A stretch of DNA of 11,287 nt from Anaerolineales bacterium (GTDB lineage: Bacteria > Chloroflexota > Anaerolineae > UBA7937). Shown here in pieces: positions 1 to 7,410 of this stretch. Below the pieces are notes generated by a model. The model saw nothing but the letters and a program-made list of their open reading frames with translations. It did no database searches and had not been told where the DNA came from. Both the position numbers and the translations under genes were made by a program. The stretch lies in NCBI GenBank assembly GCA_030593425.1, contig JAUVHF010000038.1, positions 1 to 11,287 on the forward strand, written 5' to 3'. How positions within the stretch are numbered: position 1 is the first letter of the stretch; every line of letters starts with the position of its first letter.

Positions 1-108
1 AACATGGGCGATCACCTCGGAGGTGGCGGGGTTGATCACCTCGAAGGTCTCGCCCCCTTGGGCATCTACCCATTCCCCATCGATTAACATTCGAGGTTCT
101 TCGATCAT
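1..108 (-). CDS. Aldehyde dehydrogenase, N-terminal fragment (cut by window edge)
   Basis: Only the first 36 codons are present; the gene continues past the left edge. The peptide begins MIEEPRMLIDGEWVDA and continues through VINPATSEVIAHV. This is the usual start of NAD(P)-dependent aldehyde dehydrogenases, where a short strand ending in DGEWV is followed by the INPAT block. The ATG at 106-108 is chosen because an AAAGGAG ribosome-binding site (118-124) lies 9 bases upstream. The gene starts 23 bases after the zinc dehydrogenase stop, so it is almost certainly in the same operon and would oxidise an aldehyde made later in the pathway. The catalytic Cys and Glu are outside the window, so the subfamily (lactaldehyde, betaine aldehyde, semialdehyde or other) cannot be decided. 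Confidence 0.85.
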   Translation of the reverse strand, partial: MIEEPRMLIDGEWVDAQGGETFEVINPATSEVIAHV

Positions 109-131
109 CTTTGAATGCTCCTTTACACGCC

Positions 132-1175
132 TTACAAGGTTATCAATACCTTCATCGCCTTTTTAGAGGCAGCCAAGGTGAAGGCCTCTTCCACTTTGGA
201 GATGGGGAAGCGCGCACTGATGAGGGGGGATAGATCAATCTTCCCTGAGCCTATGATCTCCATGCTTTTTCTGTACTGATAGTTGCTGGAACCGGTGGTT
301 CCCATGACCACCAGTTGCTTGTAATGGACTCTATTGGAGTTGAAGTTTATGATTTCTCGTCCTTGGGGTAGGCCAGCGAAGAAATTGATGCGGCCCTGGG
401 GTGCTGCCAAGTCCAGCGCTTGCTCCTGGGCTGCAGGCGAGGGAGCAGCCACGATGATGACATCGACCCCCTGACCGTCGGTGGCTTCTCCAATGGCAAC
501 CGGAAGGTCCTCCTTTGTGGGGTTGATAGCCAGATCGGCTCCGAACTCTAAGGCTTCAGAGAGGCGCTCTTCGATCATCTCACTGATGATAACCCTTGAT
601 GCTCCACTCAAAGAGGCCAGGATTAGATGCATGATGCCGATGGGACCCGCTCCTACGATGAGTACCGAATCGCCAGGCTCGATTTGGCAGGCGCGCGAGC
701 CATTGTAGCAGCAAGAGAAGGGCTCATTGAGTGCCGCCTCTTCGAAGGAGACCCCTTCGGGAAGGGGCACGATATTCCCCTGGTGAATCGCCTCCTTGGG
801 GATGAGCATATATTCGCTGAAGGCCCCATCGAGGCTGATGCCGAAGGCCTCATATGTAGGGCAGAGGTGGTTATGCCCTTGAATACATTGCTCACAGACC
901 CCGCAGCCTATGTTGGGGGCGATGGCGATCCTCATGCCTGGGGCAAGGGATTTTACCTTTGACCCCACCGCTGCCACCTCTCCGGCGAATTCGTGGCCCA
1001 GGATGCGGGGTGTGCCTGGAGGTATCTTGAAATGACCGGAGGAGTAAATCCTGAGGTCGGTACCACAGATGCTCGCTGCCCTCACCCGCAGGAGGGCTTC
1101 CTCATCGCCGATGGTGGGACGACGCACCTCCTCGACCCGTATATCCCCGGGACTATAATAGACCGCCGCTAACAT
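132..1175 (-). CDS. Zinc-dependent medium-chain alcohol/polyol dehydrogenase
   Basis: A 347-residue member of the sorbitol/threonine dehydrogenase branch of the MDR superfamily, predicted to oxidise a secondary alcohol of a sugar, polyol or inosose with NAD(P). Visible catalytic zinc ligands are C37 (in CGTD), H61-E62 (GHEF) and E151 (NEPF). The structural zinc is held by C91, C94, C97 and C105. The Rossmann motif GAGPIG is at 175-180. Length is normal and all key residues are present, so it should be active. I prefer the ATG at 1173-1175, which overlaps the upstream stop as TGATG and has a GGAGGGAG site just before it; a TTG one codon earlier is also possible. The overlap implies translational coupling with the Gfo/Idh/MocA gene, suggesting consecutive oxidation steps. 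Scyllo-inosose 3-dehydrogenase is one possible role, by analogy with the Thermotoga inositol cluster. The substrate is inferred, not shown. Confidence 0.9.
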   Translation of the reverse strand: MLAAVYYSPGDIRVEEVRRPTIGDEEALLRVRAASICGTDLRIYSSGHFKIPPGTPRILGHEFAGEVAAVGSKVKSLAPGMRIAIAPNIGCGVCEQCIQGHNHLCPTYEAFGISLDGAFSEYMLIPKEAIHQGNIVPLPEGVSFEEAALNEPFSCCYNGSRACQIEPGDSVLIVGAGPIGIMHLILASLSGASRVIISEMIEERLSEALEFGADLAINPTKEDLPVAIGEATDGQGVDVIIVAAPSPAAQEQALDLAAPQGRINFFAGLPQGREIINFNSNRVHYKQLVVMGTTGSSNYQYRKSMEIIGSGKIDLSPLISARFPISKVEEAFTLAASKKAMKVLITL

Positions 1176-2197
1176 CAACTCCCTCCCAAGGAAATGGGGA
1201 CCCCACTTTGGATCGACTTATTGGCGACCAGGACCCCTTCCAAAGCCCGCTTGCCATCCTCGCCGGTCACCTTTGGCTCTTTCCTCTCTATGATGCATTC
1301 CACGAAGTGGCGAGCCTCGGCTATATAGGCCTCTCGGAACCGGTCTCGCCATCCGGGGAAGTTGGAGGCCACGAGGCCAGTCCTTTTCGTGCAACTTACC
1401 ACGGCCGTGTCCTGTAGTTCGCCGACGAGAATCACTCCCTCGCTCCCCAAAACCTCCGCCCGGGCATCGTAACCGTAGCCCACAGGACAGCTACCTTCTA
1501 TCATTCCTAGGGTTCCGTTCTTCATGCGGAGGGAGACTATAGCGTTGTCGTAGAAATCAGGGAACTCTTCCTTGAGGTCGAAGCACTTGAGGGTGTTGGC
1601 CTCTGCGTAGATCCTCTCGAACTCGCTTTCCGCCAGCCAGCGGATGGTATCGAAATCGTGGCTGTTCACCTCGGCTAACATACCATTGCTGGTGCACGGG
1701 TCGCAAGCCCACCGCGGAGGCAGTCCCGGCCCGCGGGTGAGACTACGGATGAGCATGGGGCGCCCGATGTCGCCTCTATCTAGGCGCTCCTTGGCGGCGA
1801 TGAAGGCAGGGTCGAAGCGGCGCATGAAGCCGACTTGTAGTTTGACCCCTGCCTCGTCAGCAGCCTGGATCATGTCATTGGCTTCCTCCAGGGTCAGGGC
1901 CATGGGTTTTTCACAGAGGATGTGGGCCCCTGCTCTGGCTGCAGCGATGGCGATCTCGGCGTGGGTGAAGGTGGGCGTGGTGATGCAGATAGCATCGATC
2001 TCCACCCTGTCTAAGGCTTCGTAGATATCCGAGAAAAAAAGGTCAACACCCAGATCCCTTGCCCTCTCCTCAGCCAATTCCAGATCGGCGTCCACGACGG
2101 CCGCCAGGGAGGCTCCTGGCACGTTGTTCTTGAGGTTCGTAGCGTGCACCATACCTGCACGCCCGACACCGATGACGCATACCTTCACAGGGTTCAC
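1175..2197 (-). CDS. Gfo/Idh/MocA family dehydrogenase, inositol 2-dehydrogenase-like
   Basis: A 340-residue cytoplasmic NAD(P)-dependent oxidoreductase. The N-terminal Rossmann fold carries GVGRAG at 10-15. The family motif EKP is at 96-98, with the conserved Lys at 97. The segment QVGFMRRFD (121-129) and the C-terminal blocks YGYDARAEVLGSEGVI and GWRDRF resemble Bacillus IolG, so a myo-inositol or related cyclitol/sugar dehydrogenase is likely. Where IolG has the catalytic Asp172 and His176, this protein reads E176-V-N-S-H180: His is kept but Asp is Glu. The start codon is GTG at 2195-2197, preceded by AGAGGA eight bases upstream; no better ATG lies nearby. Its stop overlaps the next gene's ATG by one base. 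The 158-base gap before it (2198-2355) shows no clear promoter or terminator to me. Confidence 0.88.
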   Translation of the reverse strand: MNPVKVCVIGVGRAGMVHATNLKNNVPGASLAAVVDADLELAEERARDLGVDLFFSDIYEALDRVEIDAICITTPTFTHAEIAIAAARAGAHILCEKPMALTLEEANDMIQAADEAGVKLQVGFMRRFDPAFIAAKERLDRGDIGRPMLIRSLTRGPGLPPRWACDPCTSNGMLAEVNSHDFDTIRWLAESEFERIYAEANTLKCFDLKEEFPDFYDNAIVSLRMKNGTLGMIEGSCPVGYGYDARAEVLGSEGVILVGELQDTAVVSCTKRTGLVASNFPGWRDRFREAYIAEARHFVECIIERKEPKVTGEDGKRALEGVLVANKSIQSGVPISLGGS

Positions 2198-2355
2198 GGT
2201 TCAATTCCTCTCAGATAACAGAAGGGCGTCCAGGGCTCGCACTCAGGGAAGACAAGGTCCCCCCAAAAAGCACACAGGCTCAGGCGCGACGCCCTCTAGC
2301 AATTGATGCCGTGATATCTTCTGCATGGGATCACCCTGAGGCACCTTCTCCTTTG

Positions 2356-2784
2356 CTATTCCTTCCCCAAACAAGGCAATATCTGATCACGGCTCTTGAT
2401 GATGATCGCCGGTCGGCCTTTATGGGTCTCAATCGTCCCTACGATCCGCACACACTTCTTGCCGGCCAAGTCAGATAGATCGAGGTCAAACGAAACGCCA
2501 TAAAACGAGCCTGGTTCGTTACTCAAAATCACGAGGTAAGCTTCCTCCGACTTGTCAACACGGAGGACGGGTCCCTCGACACATTGTGATTGGCCTACAT
2601 AGTTTGGCGCCGACTTCCAGGAAACGCACTCGAAGAGGCGTGTTGGCGTGGGCCGACCACCCTCACCCGTTTCGGGCGTGAAAGTTGCGGCTGGCTTAGG
2701 CCATTCTTGCTGAAAGGTACCTGTCGGTGCACAGGCCGACAGGATAAACACCCCAAGCAGGAAAAGCACCAGGCATCTCTTCAT
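2356..2784 (-). CDS. Small OB-fold-like lipoprotein of unknown function
   Basis: A 142-residue predicted lipoprotein. The N-terminus MKRCLVLFLLGVFILSAC is a signal peptide ending in the lipobox L15-S16-A17-C18, so the mature protein should be anchored to the outer face of the membrane. A Thr/Pro-rich linker follows. A C-terminal domain reads YVGQSQCVEGPVLRV, then a FYGVSFDLDL strand, GKKCVRIVGTIETHKGRPAI and a final IL strand. That strand pattern (CVEGxV, then VRIxGxIxxxKGRP) looks like an OB-fold. Start choice: ATG at 2782-2784 has GGAGG eight bases upstream; an in-frame ATG five codons earlier lies inside that region and is less likely. It sits 95 bases after the second epimerase, between enzyme genes, with no catalytic motif. 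A role in surface binding is conceivable, but the function is unknown and it may simply be a passenger. Confidence 0.75.
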   Translation of the reverse strand: MKRCLVLFLLGVFILSACAPTGTFQQEWPKPAATFTPETGEGGRPTPTRLFECVSWKSAPNYVGQSQCVEGPVLRVDKSEEAYLVILSNEPGSFYGVSFDLDLSDLAGKKCVRIVGTIETHKGRPAIIIKSRDQILPCLGKE

Positions 2785-2879
2785 TCTGTCAACCTCCATT
2801 CCTTGCTAAACTCCACCCTTTTTCCCAGATGGCAGATGAAGCAGATCCTGTCCAATAAGATAATAGCAGGCTGATGCCC

Positions 2880-3746
2880 TTAGACCTCTCTCTCATACTG
2901 GCGAAGATGGACGATACACTCCTCCGCATAGAGATCCCGAAGGTGTCGATAGCGCTTTAGCCTCGCAGCGATGTAGGGGTCCGGCACGGGCGGCAAGGGC
3001 TCCAGAGTCAAGGCTCTTTGGTAGTCGATTTCCTTGAGGGCTCTCATTATGGCCTTAAAGTCGGTATGGCCGTAGCCCACCGCCTGCCGGTTGCTATCGG
3101 CGATATGTACATTGATCAGGAGGTCTCCGGCCTTGCGGATGGCCCCGGCGGGATCCGGTTCCTCAATATTCATATGGAAGGTATCGAGGTGGAGTTTTAC
3201 CGCCCTTGACCCCACCTCGGAGGCGAAACGGAGCCCCTGGTCCACGTTATTGACCAGAAAGGTTTCGTACCGGTTGATGGGCTCGATGGCCAAAAGCATG
3301 CCCTTCTGTTCGGCGTAGGTGGCCGCTTTCCGCACCGATTCCACAGCGTAGGCCCACTCCCGCTCTGCCGCCTCCACCCAGGCATCCTCGGTGTCGAATT
3401 GACCGACGGGGGCGGTCTTGGCCACGGCCGAGGGGATGACGATGATCAGTGGCGCGCCTACATCCACAGCGAGGCCTATACACTCTCGCAGATATTTGAC
3501 AGCCCTCTCCCTTATCTCGGGGGCAGGGTTGGCCAAGTCCCTCTCCTCGGTGGGCCAGGGGTAGATGCCAGCGATGGAGAGAACCCGAAGGCCGAATTCC
3601 TGACAAAGCCCTTGGATCTCCGCCACGCGGTAAAGGCAAGGCTCGCCCATGAGTTCCACTCCATCGTAGCCGTACCTTTTCAGGCGCTCGAAGGTCTCCT
3701 GCAGGGGCTCATCACCGTAGATCCAGTTGCTAATGGAATAGTTCAT
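2880..3746 (-). CDS. TIM-barrel sugar epimerase/isomerase, second tandem copy
   Basis: A 288-residue protein of the xylose isomerase-like TIM-barrel superfamily, closest in motifs to D-tagatose/D-psicose 3-epimerases. Expected metal and catalytic residues are E155 (AIEPINRYE), D188 (HLDTFHMNIEE), H214 (INVHIAD) and E249 (TLEPLPP). Their spacing of 33, 26 and 35 residues equals that of the known epimerases (Glu150, Asp183, His209, Glu244 in the Agrobacterium enzyme). It probably interconverts a ketose, keto-polyol or keto-acid at C3 or isomerises it, using a divalent metal. An AGGGG site lies seven bases before the ATG. It follows the first copy by 19 bases and is about 64% identical to it by hand alignment. 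The N-terminal 30 residues and the catalytic half are best conserved; residues 76-125 differ most. The exact substrate is unknown, and the two copies may act on different compounds. Confidence 0.87.
   Translation of the reverse strand: MNYSISNWIYGDEPLQETFERLKRYGYDGVELMGEPCLYRVAEIQGLCQEFGLRVLSIAGIYPWPTEERDLANPAPEIRERAVKYLRECIGLAVDVGAPLIIVIPSAVAKTAPVGQFDTEDAWVEAAEREWAYAVESVRKAATYAEQKGMLLAIEPINRYETFLVNNVDQGLRFASEVGSRAVKLHLDTFHMNIEEPDPAGAIRKAGDLLINVHIADSNRQAVGYGHTDFKAIMRALKEIDYQRALTLEPLPPVPDPYIAARLKRYRHLRDLYAEECIVHLRQYEREV
3310..3344. repeat. 35-nt block identical between the two epimerase genes (copy in second gene)
   Basis: This stretch is base-for-base identical to 4199-4233 and codes for the shared peptide VESVRKAATYAE. 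Surrounding sequence of the two genes differs at many silent positions, so this is the longest exact match I found between the copies. Confidence 0.85.
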
Positions 3747-3765
3747 AGTCAGACCCCTGGAAGAA

Positions 3766-4632
3766 TCAACTGGCCGCTTTCTCGTAGGCTCGCAGCCGGG
3801 TGATGCATTCTTCAGCGTAGGCGTCCCTCAGGGGCTTATGCCTCTCCATACGCGCGGCCAGGAGGGCGTTGGGCTCTGGGGGCAGGGGTTCCATAGTCAG
3901 GGGGCCCTGATAGTCGATCTCCTTTAGGGCTTTCATGATGGCCGCGAAATCGGTGTGCCCGTGGCCCACCGGCCCCCGTTGGCTATCGGAGACGTGCATG
4001 TTTACCAGGAGGCTCCCGGCCTCCCGGATCGCCTCGGCCGGGTCTGGGTCCTCTATGTTCATATGAAAGGTGTCCAGGTGAAGCCTGACCACCGGGGAGT
4101 TCACCTCTTGAACGAAGCGGAGCCCTTGAGCGGCGCTGTTGACCAGGAAGCTCTCGTAGCGGTTGATGGGCTCGATAGCCAAAAGCACGCCCTTCTCCTC
4201 GGCGTAGGTGGCCGCTTTCCGCACCGATTCCACGGCGTAGCTCCATTCCCTAGCCACCGCCTCTTTCCAGGCCTCCTCACTATCCGGCTGGCCGATGGGG
4301 CTGGTTCTTCCCGCCGAGGCGGGGATGACCACCACTATGGGGGCCTCTACGCCTGCGGCCAGGTCCACACATTGGGCGGCGTAGTCCAGGGCCTTCTGGC
4401 GCATCTGGGGGTCTGGATGAGCCAGGTCCCTTTCCAAGGGCCAGATAGACCAGCCGAGGACCGAGAGGACGGAGAGCCCGAGCTCCTGGCAGAGCCCTTT
4501 GACCTCCTGGATCTCATAGCGCTCGGGCTCGCCCACCAGTTCCACGCCGTCGTAGCCATACCTTTGCAGGCGTTGAAAGGTGACACGCAGGGGTTCGTGG
4601 GCATAGATCCAGTTACTGATGGAATACTTCAT
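3766..4632 (-). CDS. TIM-barrel sugar epimerase/isomerase, first tandem copy
   Basis: A 288-residue xylose isomerase-like TIM-barrel protein and tandem paralog of the next gene. The four expected metal/catalytic residues are E154 (AIEPINRYE), D187 (HLDTFHMNIED), H213 (VNMHVSD) and E248 (TMEPLPP), with the 33/26/35 spacing of D-tagatose 3-epimerase-type enzymes. Length is typical of that family (about 280-295 residues). Predicted role: metal-dependent epimerisation or isomerisation of a ketose or oxidised polyol in the cytoplasm. It differs from its partner mainly at 36-45, 60-66 (one residue shorter) and 76-125; these loops sit near the barrel mouth in related enzymes and could change substrate choice (inference). 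The ATG at 4630-4632 is preceded by AGGAAAGGA. A GC-rich hairpin in the 130-base gap before it may tune its expression relative to the permease. Confidence 0.87.
   Translation of the reverse strand: MKYSISNWIYAHEPLRVTFQRLQRYGYDGVELVGEPERYEIQEVKGLCQELGLSVLSVLGWSIWPLERDLAHPDPQMRQKALDYAAQCVDLAAGVEAPIVVVIPASAGRTSPIGQPDSEEAWKEAVAREWSYAVESVRKAATYAEEKGVLLAIEPINRYESFLVNSAAQGLRFVQEVNSPVVRLHLDTFHMNIEDPDPAEAIREAGSLLVNMHVSDSQRGPVGHGHTDFAAIMKALKEIDYQGPLTMEPLPPEPNALLAARMERHKPLRDAYAEECITRLRAYEKAAS
4199..4233. repeat. 35-nt block identical between the two epimerase genes (copy in first gene)
   Basis: Exact match to 3310-3344. It marks the region where the tandem epimerase copies have diverged least at the DNA level. 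Confidence 0.85.
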
Positions 4633-4690
4633 GGCCTGATCCTTTCCTCAACCAGACCGCTTCGGTTGCCGTTTAAATGAGGAGAAAAGT

Positions 4691-4725
4691 GGGGGTGCCC
4701 CTTGCGTCTCCTCAAGAGACCCCCC
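4691..4725 (-). terminator. GC-rich intercistronic hairpin, possible attenuator
   Basis: Reading the minus strand after the permease gene, GGGGG-GTCTC, loop TTGAG, GAGAC, a 10-base bulge, then CCCCC forms a nested stem (inner arms 4706-4710 and 4716-4720; outer arms 4691-4695 and 4721-4725). It is followed by ACTTTTCTCC, a short U-run. The large one-sided bulge and weak U-tract make complete termination doubtful. Partial termination or protection of the upstream transporter mRNA is more plausible. Confidence 0.4.
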
Positions 4726-4762
4726 AACAGAAACCCGCTTCTATGACCAGAATGAACGAGAC

Positions 4763-5797
4763 TCAAGCGCCGTACCTTCTTCGCAGTTGATCGAAGAGGA
4801 CTACCCCGATGATCAGCAAGCCCATGACCACCCGCTGGGCGAAGTCTTGCATATTGTGTAGGTTCAAAACGTTGCTCAGGATGCCCATGATGAGAGCGCC
4901 GAGCAATGAGCCGATGACGCCACCTTCGCCACCGAAGAGGTTGGTTCCTCCGATGACCACGGCAGAAATGCTTTCCAAGTTCGCTGGGTCTGCCATCAAG
5001 GCGTTGGCGGAGTTCATACGTCCCACCAGCACCAGGCCAGCCAGCCCTGACAGCAACCCCGCGAGGGTGTAGACCATGATCTTGGTGCGGTCAACATTTA
5101 TGCCCGAGACCCTGGCTGCCTCCCTATTCCCGCCAACGGCGAATATGGCACGTCCAAATCCGGTGTGCGTCAGGATCACCCAACCGGCAGCCACGACCAG
5201 CAAGCCGATGAGGGCCCCTACTGGGAAGCCGAGGAGTTTCCCGCTCCCCATCCAGATGACCTCCCGAGGCAGATAAGCCTTGAGGGTAACGGCTGTCAGG
5301 TGGGAGGGGACGGGCAACCCGCCGGTCAGGATGAGGGCTACGCCACGGGCTGTGCCCATCATCCCCAGGGTAGCGATGAAATCGGGGATCCTTCCCTTGG
5401 TGATGATCAGGCCGTTGAGGAAACCCAGCAGGGCCCCTGCTGCCAGACCAAGCAGCATTGCCGGCCAAACGGGGAGGCCCCAATAGCAATAGGCTACCGA
5501 AACCAAGGAGCCTGAAAAGGCGAGGATGGCCCCTACAGACAAGTCGATGCCCGCCGAGATGATGACCATCGTCTGGGCCACGGCCACGATGATGCCCGGG
5601 GCTGTTCGCGCTCCCACGTTACTTACGTTGACAACGCTGAAGAAGCGGGGTGCCGTCGAGACGTAGTAGACAAATATAACCACAGCGAACACCAGTGTGG
5701 CTCTGATCCCAAGCCGTACCCTCAGTTGAGGTGTGGCTACCCATGTCTTGACCCGTCCCAGGCCTGAAATGCTCGATCCCGAAGGCTTTTCAGCCAT
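4763..5797 (-). CDS. Sugar ABC transporter permease (RbsC/AraH type, CUT2)
   Basis: A 344-residue integral membrane protein that should form the sugar channel as a homodimer. The cytoplasmic N-terminus (about 1-30) is followed by roughly ten hydrophobic segments, beginning at about 31-48. Family-typical blocks are GIDLSVG (83-89), FAVGGNREAARVSGI (219-233) and IGGTNLFGGEGGVIGSLLGA (282-301). This matches BPD_transp_2 permeases for ribose, galactose, xylose, inositol and similar monosaccharides. The gene starts 15 bases after the ATPase stop, with an AAGGAG site six to seven bases before its ATG, so the two are surely co-expressed. Only one permease is present, as expected for CUT2 systems that use a homodimer. 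The substrate cannot be read from the sequence. Confidence 0.93.
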   Translation of the reverse strand: MAEKPSGSSISGLGRVKTWVATPQLRVRLGIRATLVFAVVIFVYYVSTAPRFFSVVNVSNVGARTAPGIIVAVAQTMVIISAGIDLSVGAILAFSGSLVSVAYCYWGLPVWPAMLLGLAAGALLGFLNGLIITKGRIPDFIATLGMMGTARGVALILTGGLPVPSHLTAVTLKAYLPREVIWMGSGKLLGFPVGALIGLLVVAAGWVILTHTGFGRAIFAVGGNREAARVSGINVDRTKIMVYTLAGLLSGLAGLVLVGRMNSANALMADPANLESISAVVIGGTNLFGGEGGVIGSLLGALIMGILSNVLNLHNMQDFAQRVVMGLLIIGVVLFDQLRRRYGA

Positions 5798-5812
5798 ATA
5801 TCTGCTCCTTTC

Positions 5813-7303
5813 CTATCCGGCTACAGCATCTCTCATGAGATCTTCCCCGGATGCCTGGCCTCCTTCATATTCGGCTACGAAGGAGCCATCAGCCATCACC
5901 AGAATACGGTCAGCCATAGCCAAGACCTCTGGCAACTCGGAGGAGATCATGATAATCCCCACCCCTTGTTTGGCCAGGTCGTTCATCAAACGGAAGACCT
6001 CCACCTTGGCCCCCACATCTATCCCTCTGGTGGGCTCGTCGAGAATCAAGATCTTCGCCTGGCTGCACAACCACTTGGCCAAGGCAACCTTTTGCTGATT
6101 GCCGCCGCTGAGGAACTCGACCATTTGGCTCAACCTGGGTGTGTGGATATCCAACTCCTCGACGTATTTCTCTGCCGATGCTCTTTCTTCATCGTGCTTG
6201 AGGAAGCCCAATCGAGTCATCTTTTTTAGACTGGCCAAAGTGATGTTGGCCGGGATGGCCAGCCGGGGCACGAGCCCATCTTTCCTGTCCTCGGTGACAT
6301 AACCGAGGCCTAGATCGATCGCCTCCGAGGGGGAGGAGATTTCGACCTTCCTCCCGTCGAGAAAGACTTCGCCGCTATCAATCGGATCAACTCCAAAGAG
6401 AGCGCGAGCGAAATCTGTGCGCCCCGCCCCCAACACGCCAAAGATCCCCAGGATCTCACCCTCATGCAGGCTCAGGTTGAGACCGTTCAGTACACCCTTC
6501 ACCGTCAAACCTTGAACCCTCAAGAGTTCCCTACCCCGTTCTATCCTCTCCTTGGGGTATTGTTCGCCAAGCTCCCTGCCCACCATCATCCGAATCAAGG
6601 TGGCTTCGTCCGCCTCGTCCACCAGGAGGGTGCCTATCTTCACGCCGTCACGAAGGACGGTCACTCGCTGGGCGACCTGGGGAATCTCGACTAACCGGTG
6701 GGAGACATAGATGATCGCCACCCCCTTCTCTTGAAGCCCTCGCATGATGGTGAAGAGCCGCTCTCGCTCCTCATCGGATAGGGCCGATGAGGGCTCATCT
6801 AACAGCACGACCCGGGCCTTCATGGACAAAGTCTTGGCGATCTCGGTCAACTGCTGTTCGCCGATGCCGAGGTTGCCGACACGCTCCCCGGGGTCGATAT
6901 CAACACCTAGATCATCCAGGAGCCTCTTAGCCTGCGACCTCGCTTCGGACCAATCAACAGTCCCGAACGGTTTGCGCTTGGGGAGTCTGCCCAGGAAGAT
7001 GTTTTCCCCTACACTAAGACCAGGGATGACGCTCAGTTCTTGATAAACCATGCCTATCCCCAATTCCCGAGCATGCTGCGGACTTACGATGTCGACCTCC
7101 TGGCCACGAAGGAAAATCCGACCACTATCCTTCGGCAGAGAGCCGCTGATGATCTTCATGAAGGTTGACTTGCCCGCACCGTTCTCGCCTAGAAGAACAT
7201 GGACCTCTCCCTCGTAGAGGTCGAAATCCACGTGATCGAGGGCGTGGACGCCCGGGTAGCTCTTATCAAGAGCCTCAGTCCGCAAGATAAGTGAAGAAGA
7301 CAT
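5813..7303 (-). CDS. Sugar ABC transporter ATP-binding protein (RbsA/MglA type, two domains)
   Basis: A 496-residue protein with two fused ABC ATPase domains, the hallmark of CUT2 sugar importers. Domain 1 has Walker A GENGAGKST at 39-47, Q-loop Q88, a signature-like LGIGEQQ at 145-151, Walker B VVLLDEP ending at 171 and the switch His202. Domain 2 has a degenerate Walker A GVLGAGRTD at 289-297 (no Lys-Ser), signature LSGGNQQ at 398-404 and Walker B ILILDEP at 418-424. The altered second P-loop is normal for this family, in which the first site does most of the hydrolysis. It lies on the cytoplasmic face with the permease encoded just downstream. An AAGGAGG site is about 11 bases before the ATG, slightly far. 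A possible internal promoter lies between it and the SDR gene. Confidence 0.94.
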   Translation of the reverse strand: MSSSLILRTEALDKSYPGVHALDHVDFDLYEGEVHVLLGENGAGKSTFMKIISGSLPKDSGRIFLRGQEVDIVSPQHARELGIGMVYQELSVIPGLSVGENIFLGRLPKRKPFGTVDWSEARSQAKRLLDDLGVDIDPGERVGNLGIGEQQLTEIAKTLSMKARVVLLDEPSSALSDEERERLFTIMRGLQEKGVAIIYVSHRLVEIPQVAQRVTVLRDGVKIGTLLVDEADEATLIRMMVGRELGEQYPKERIERGRELLRVQGLTVKGVLNGLNLSLHEGEILGIFGVLGAGRTDFARALFGVDPIDSGEVFLDGRKVEISSPSEAIDLGLGYVTEDRKDGLVPRLAIPANITLASLKKMTRLGFLKHDEERASAEKYVEELDIHTPRLSQMVEFLSGGNQQKVALAKWLCSQAKILILDEPTRGIDVGAKVEVFRLMNDLAKQGVGIIMISSELPEVLAMADRILVMADGSFVAEYEGGQASGEDLMRDAVAG

Positions 7304-7345
7304 CGCTTGCGCAACCTCCTTGCTGGATGAAATCTCCTACAGGGG

Positions 7346-7368
7346 AAATAGGGACTATGTTCCTATTT
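7346..7368. other. Imperfect inverted repeat between SDR and ATPase genes
   Basis: Arms AAATAGG (7346-7352) and CCTATTT (7362-7368) are perfectly complementary. Two more pairs follow after one mismatch, around a 3-base loop. It lies just downstream of a promoter-like pair, in the leader of the ATPase gene. It could be an operator or a weak RNA hairpin; no U-tract follows on the coding strand. Confidence 0.4.
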
Positions 7369-7370
7369 AT

Positions 7371-7399
7371 ATTCTATCATTGCTTAGCTTCACCCGCAA
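7371..7399 (-). promoter_or_regulatory. Candidate internal promoter before the ATPase gene
   Basis: On the minus strand TTGCGG (7394-7399) and TAGAAT (7371-7376) are separated by 17 bases. The -10 matches five of six consensus bases; the -35 matches only the first three. It sits in the 107-base gap between the SDR stop and the ATPase start, so transporter genes could be partly transcribed independently of the binding-protein promoter. Confidence 0.35.
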
Positions 7400-7410
7400 A
7401 TTGAGAACCC

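Noticed and set aside
2198..2355. Possible terminator (GGCG-TCG-CGCC followed by TTTTT) before the Gfo/Idh/MocA gene
   Set aside because: The stem is only 4 bp and the T-run lies about 14 bases away, so it does not have terminator geometry.
3955..4680. Long plus-strand open frame (241 codons) opposite the first epimerase gene
   Set aside because: It is a mirror of a well-supported conserved gene on the other strand, shows no recognisable domain, and a similar mirror frame opposite the second copy is broken.
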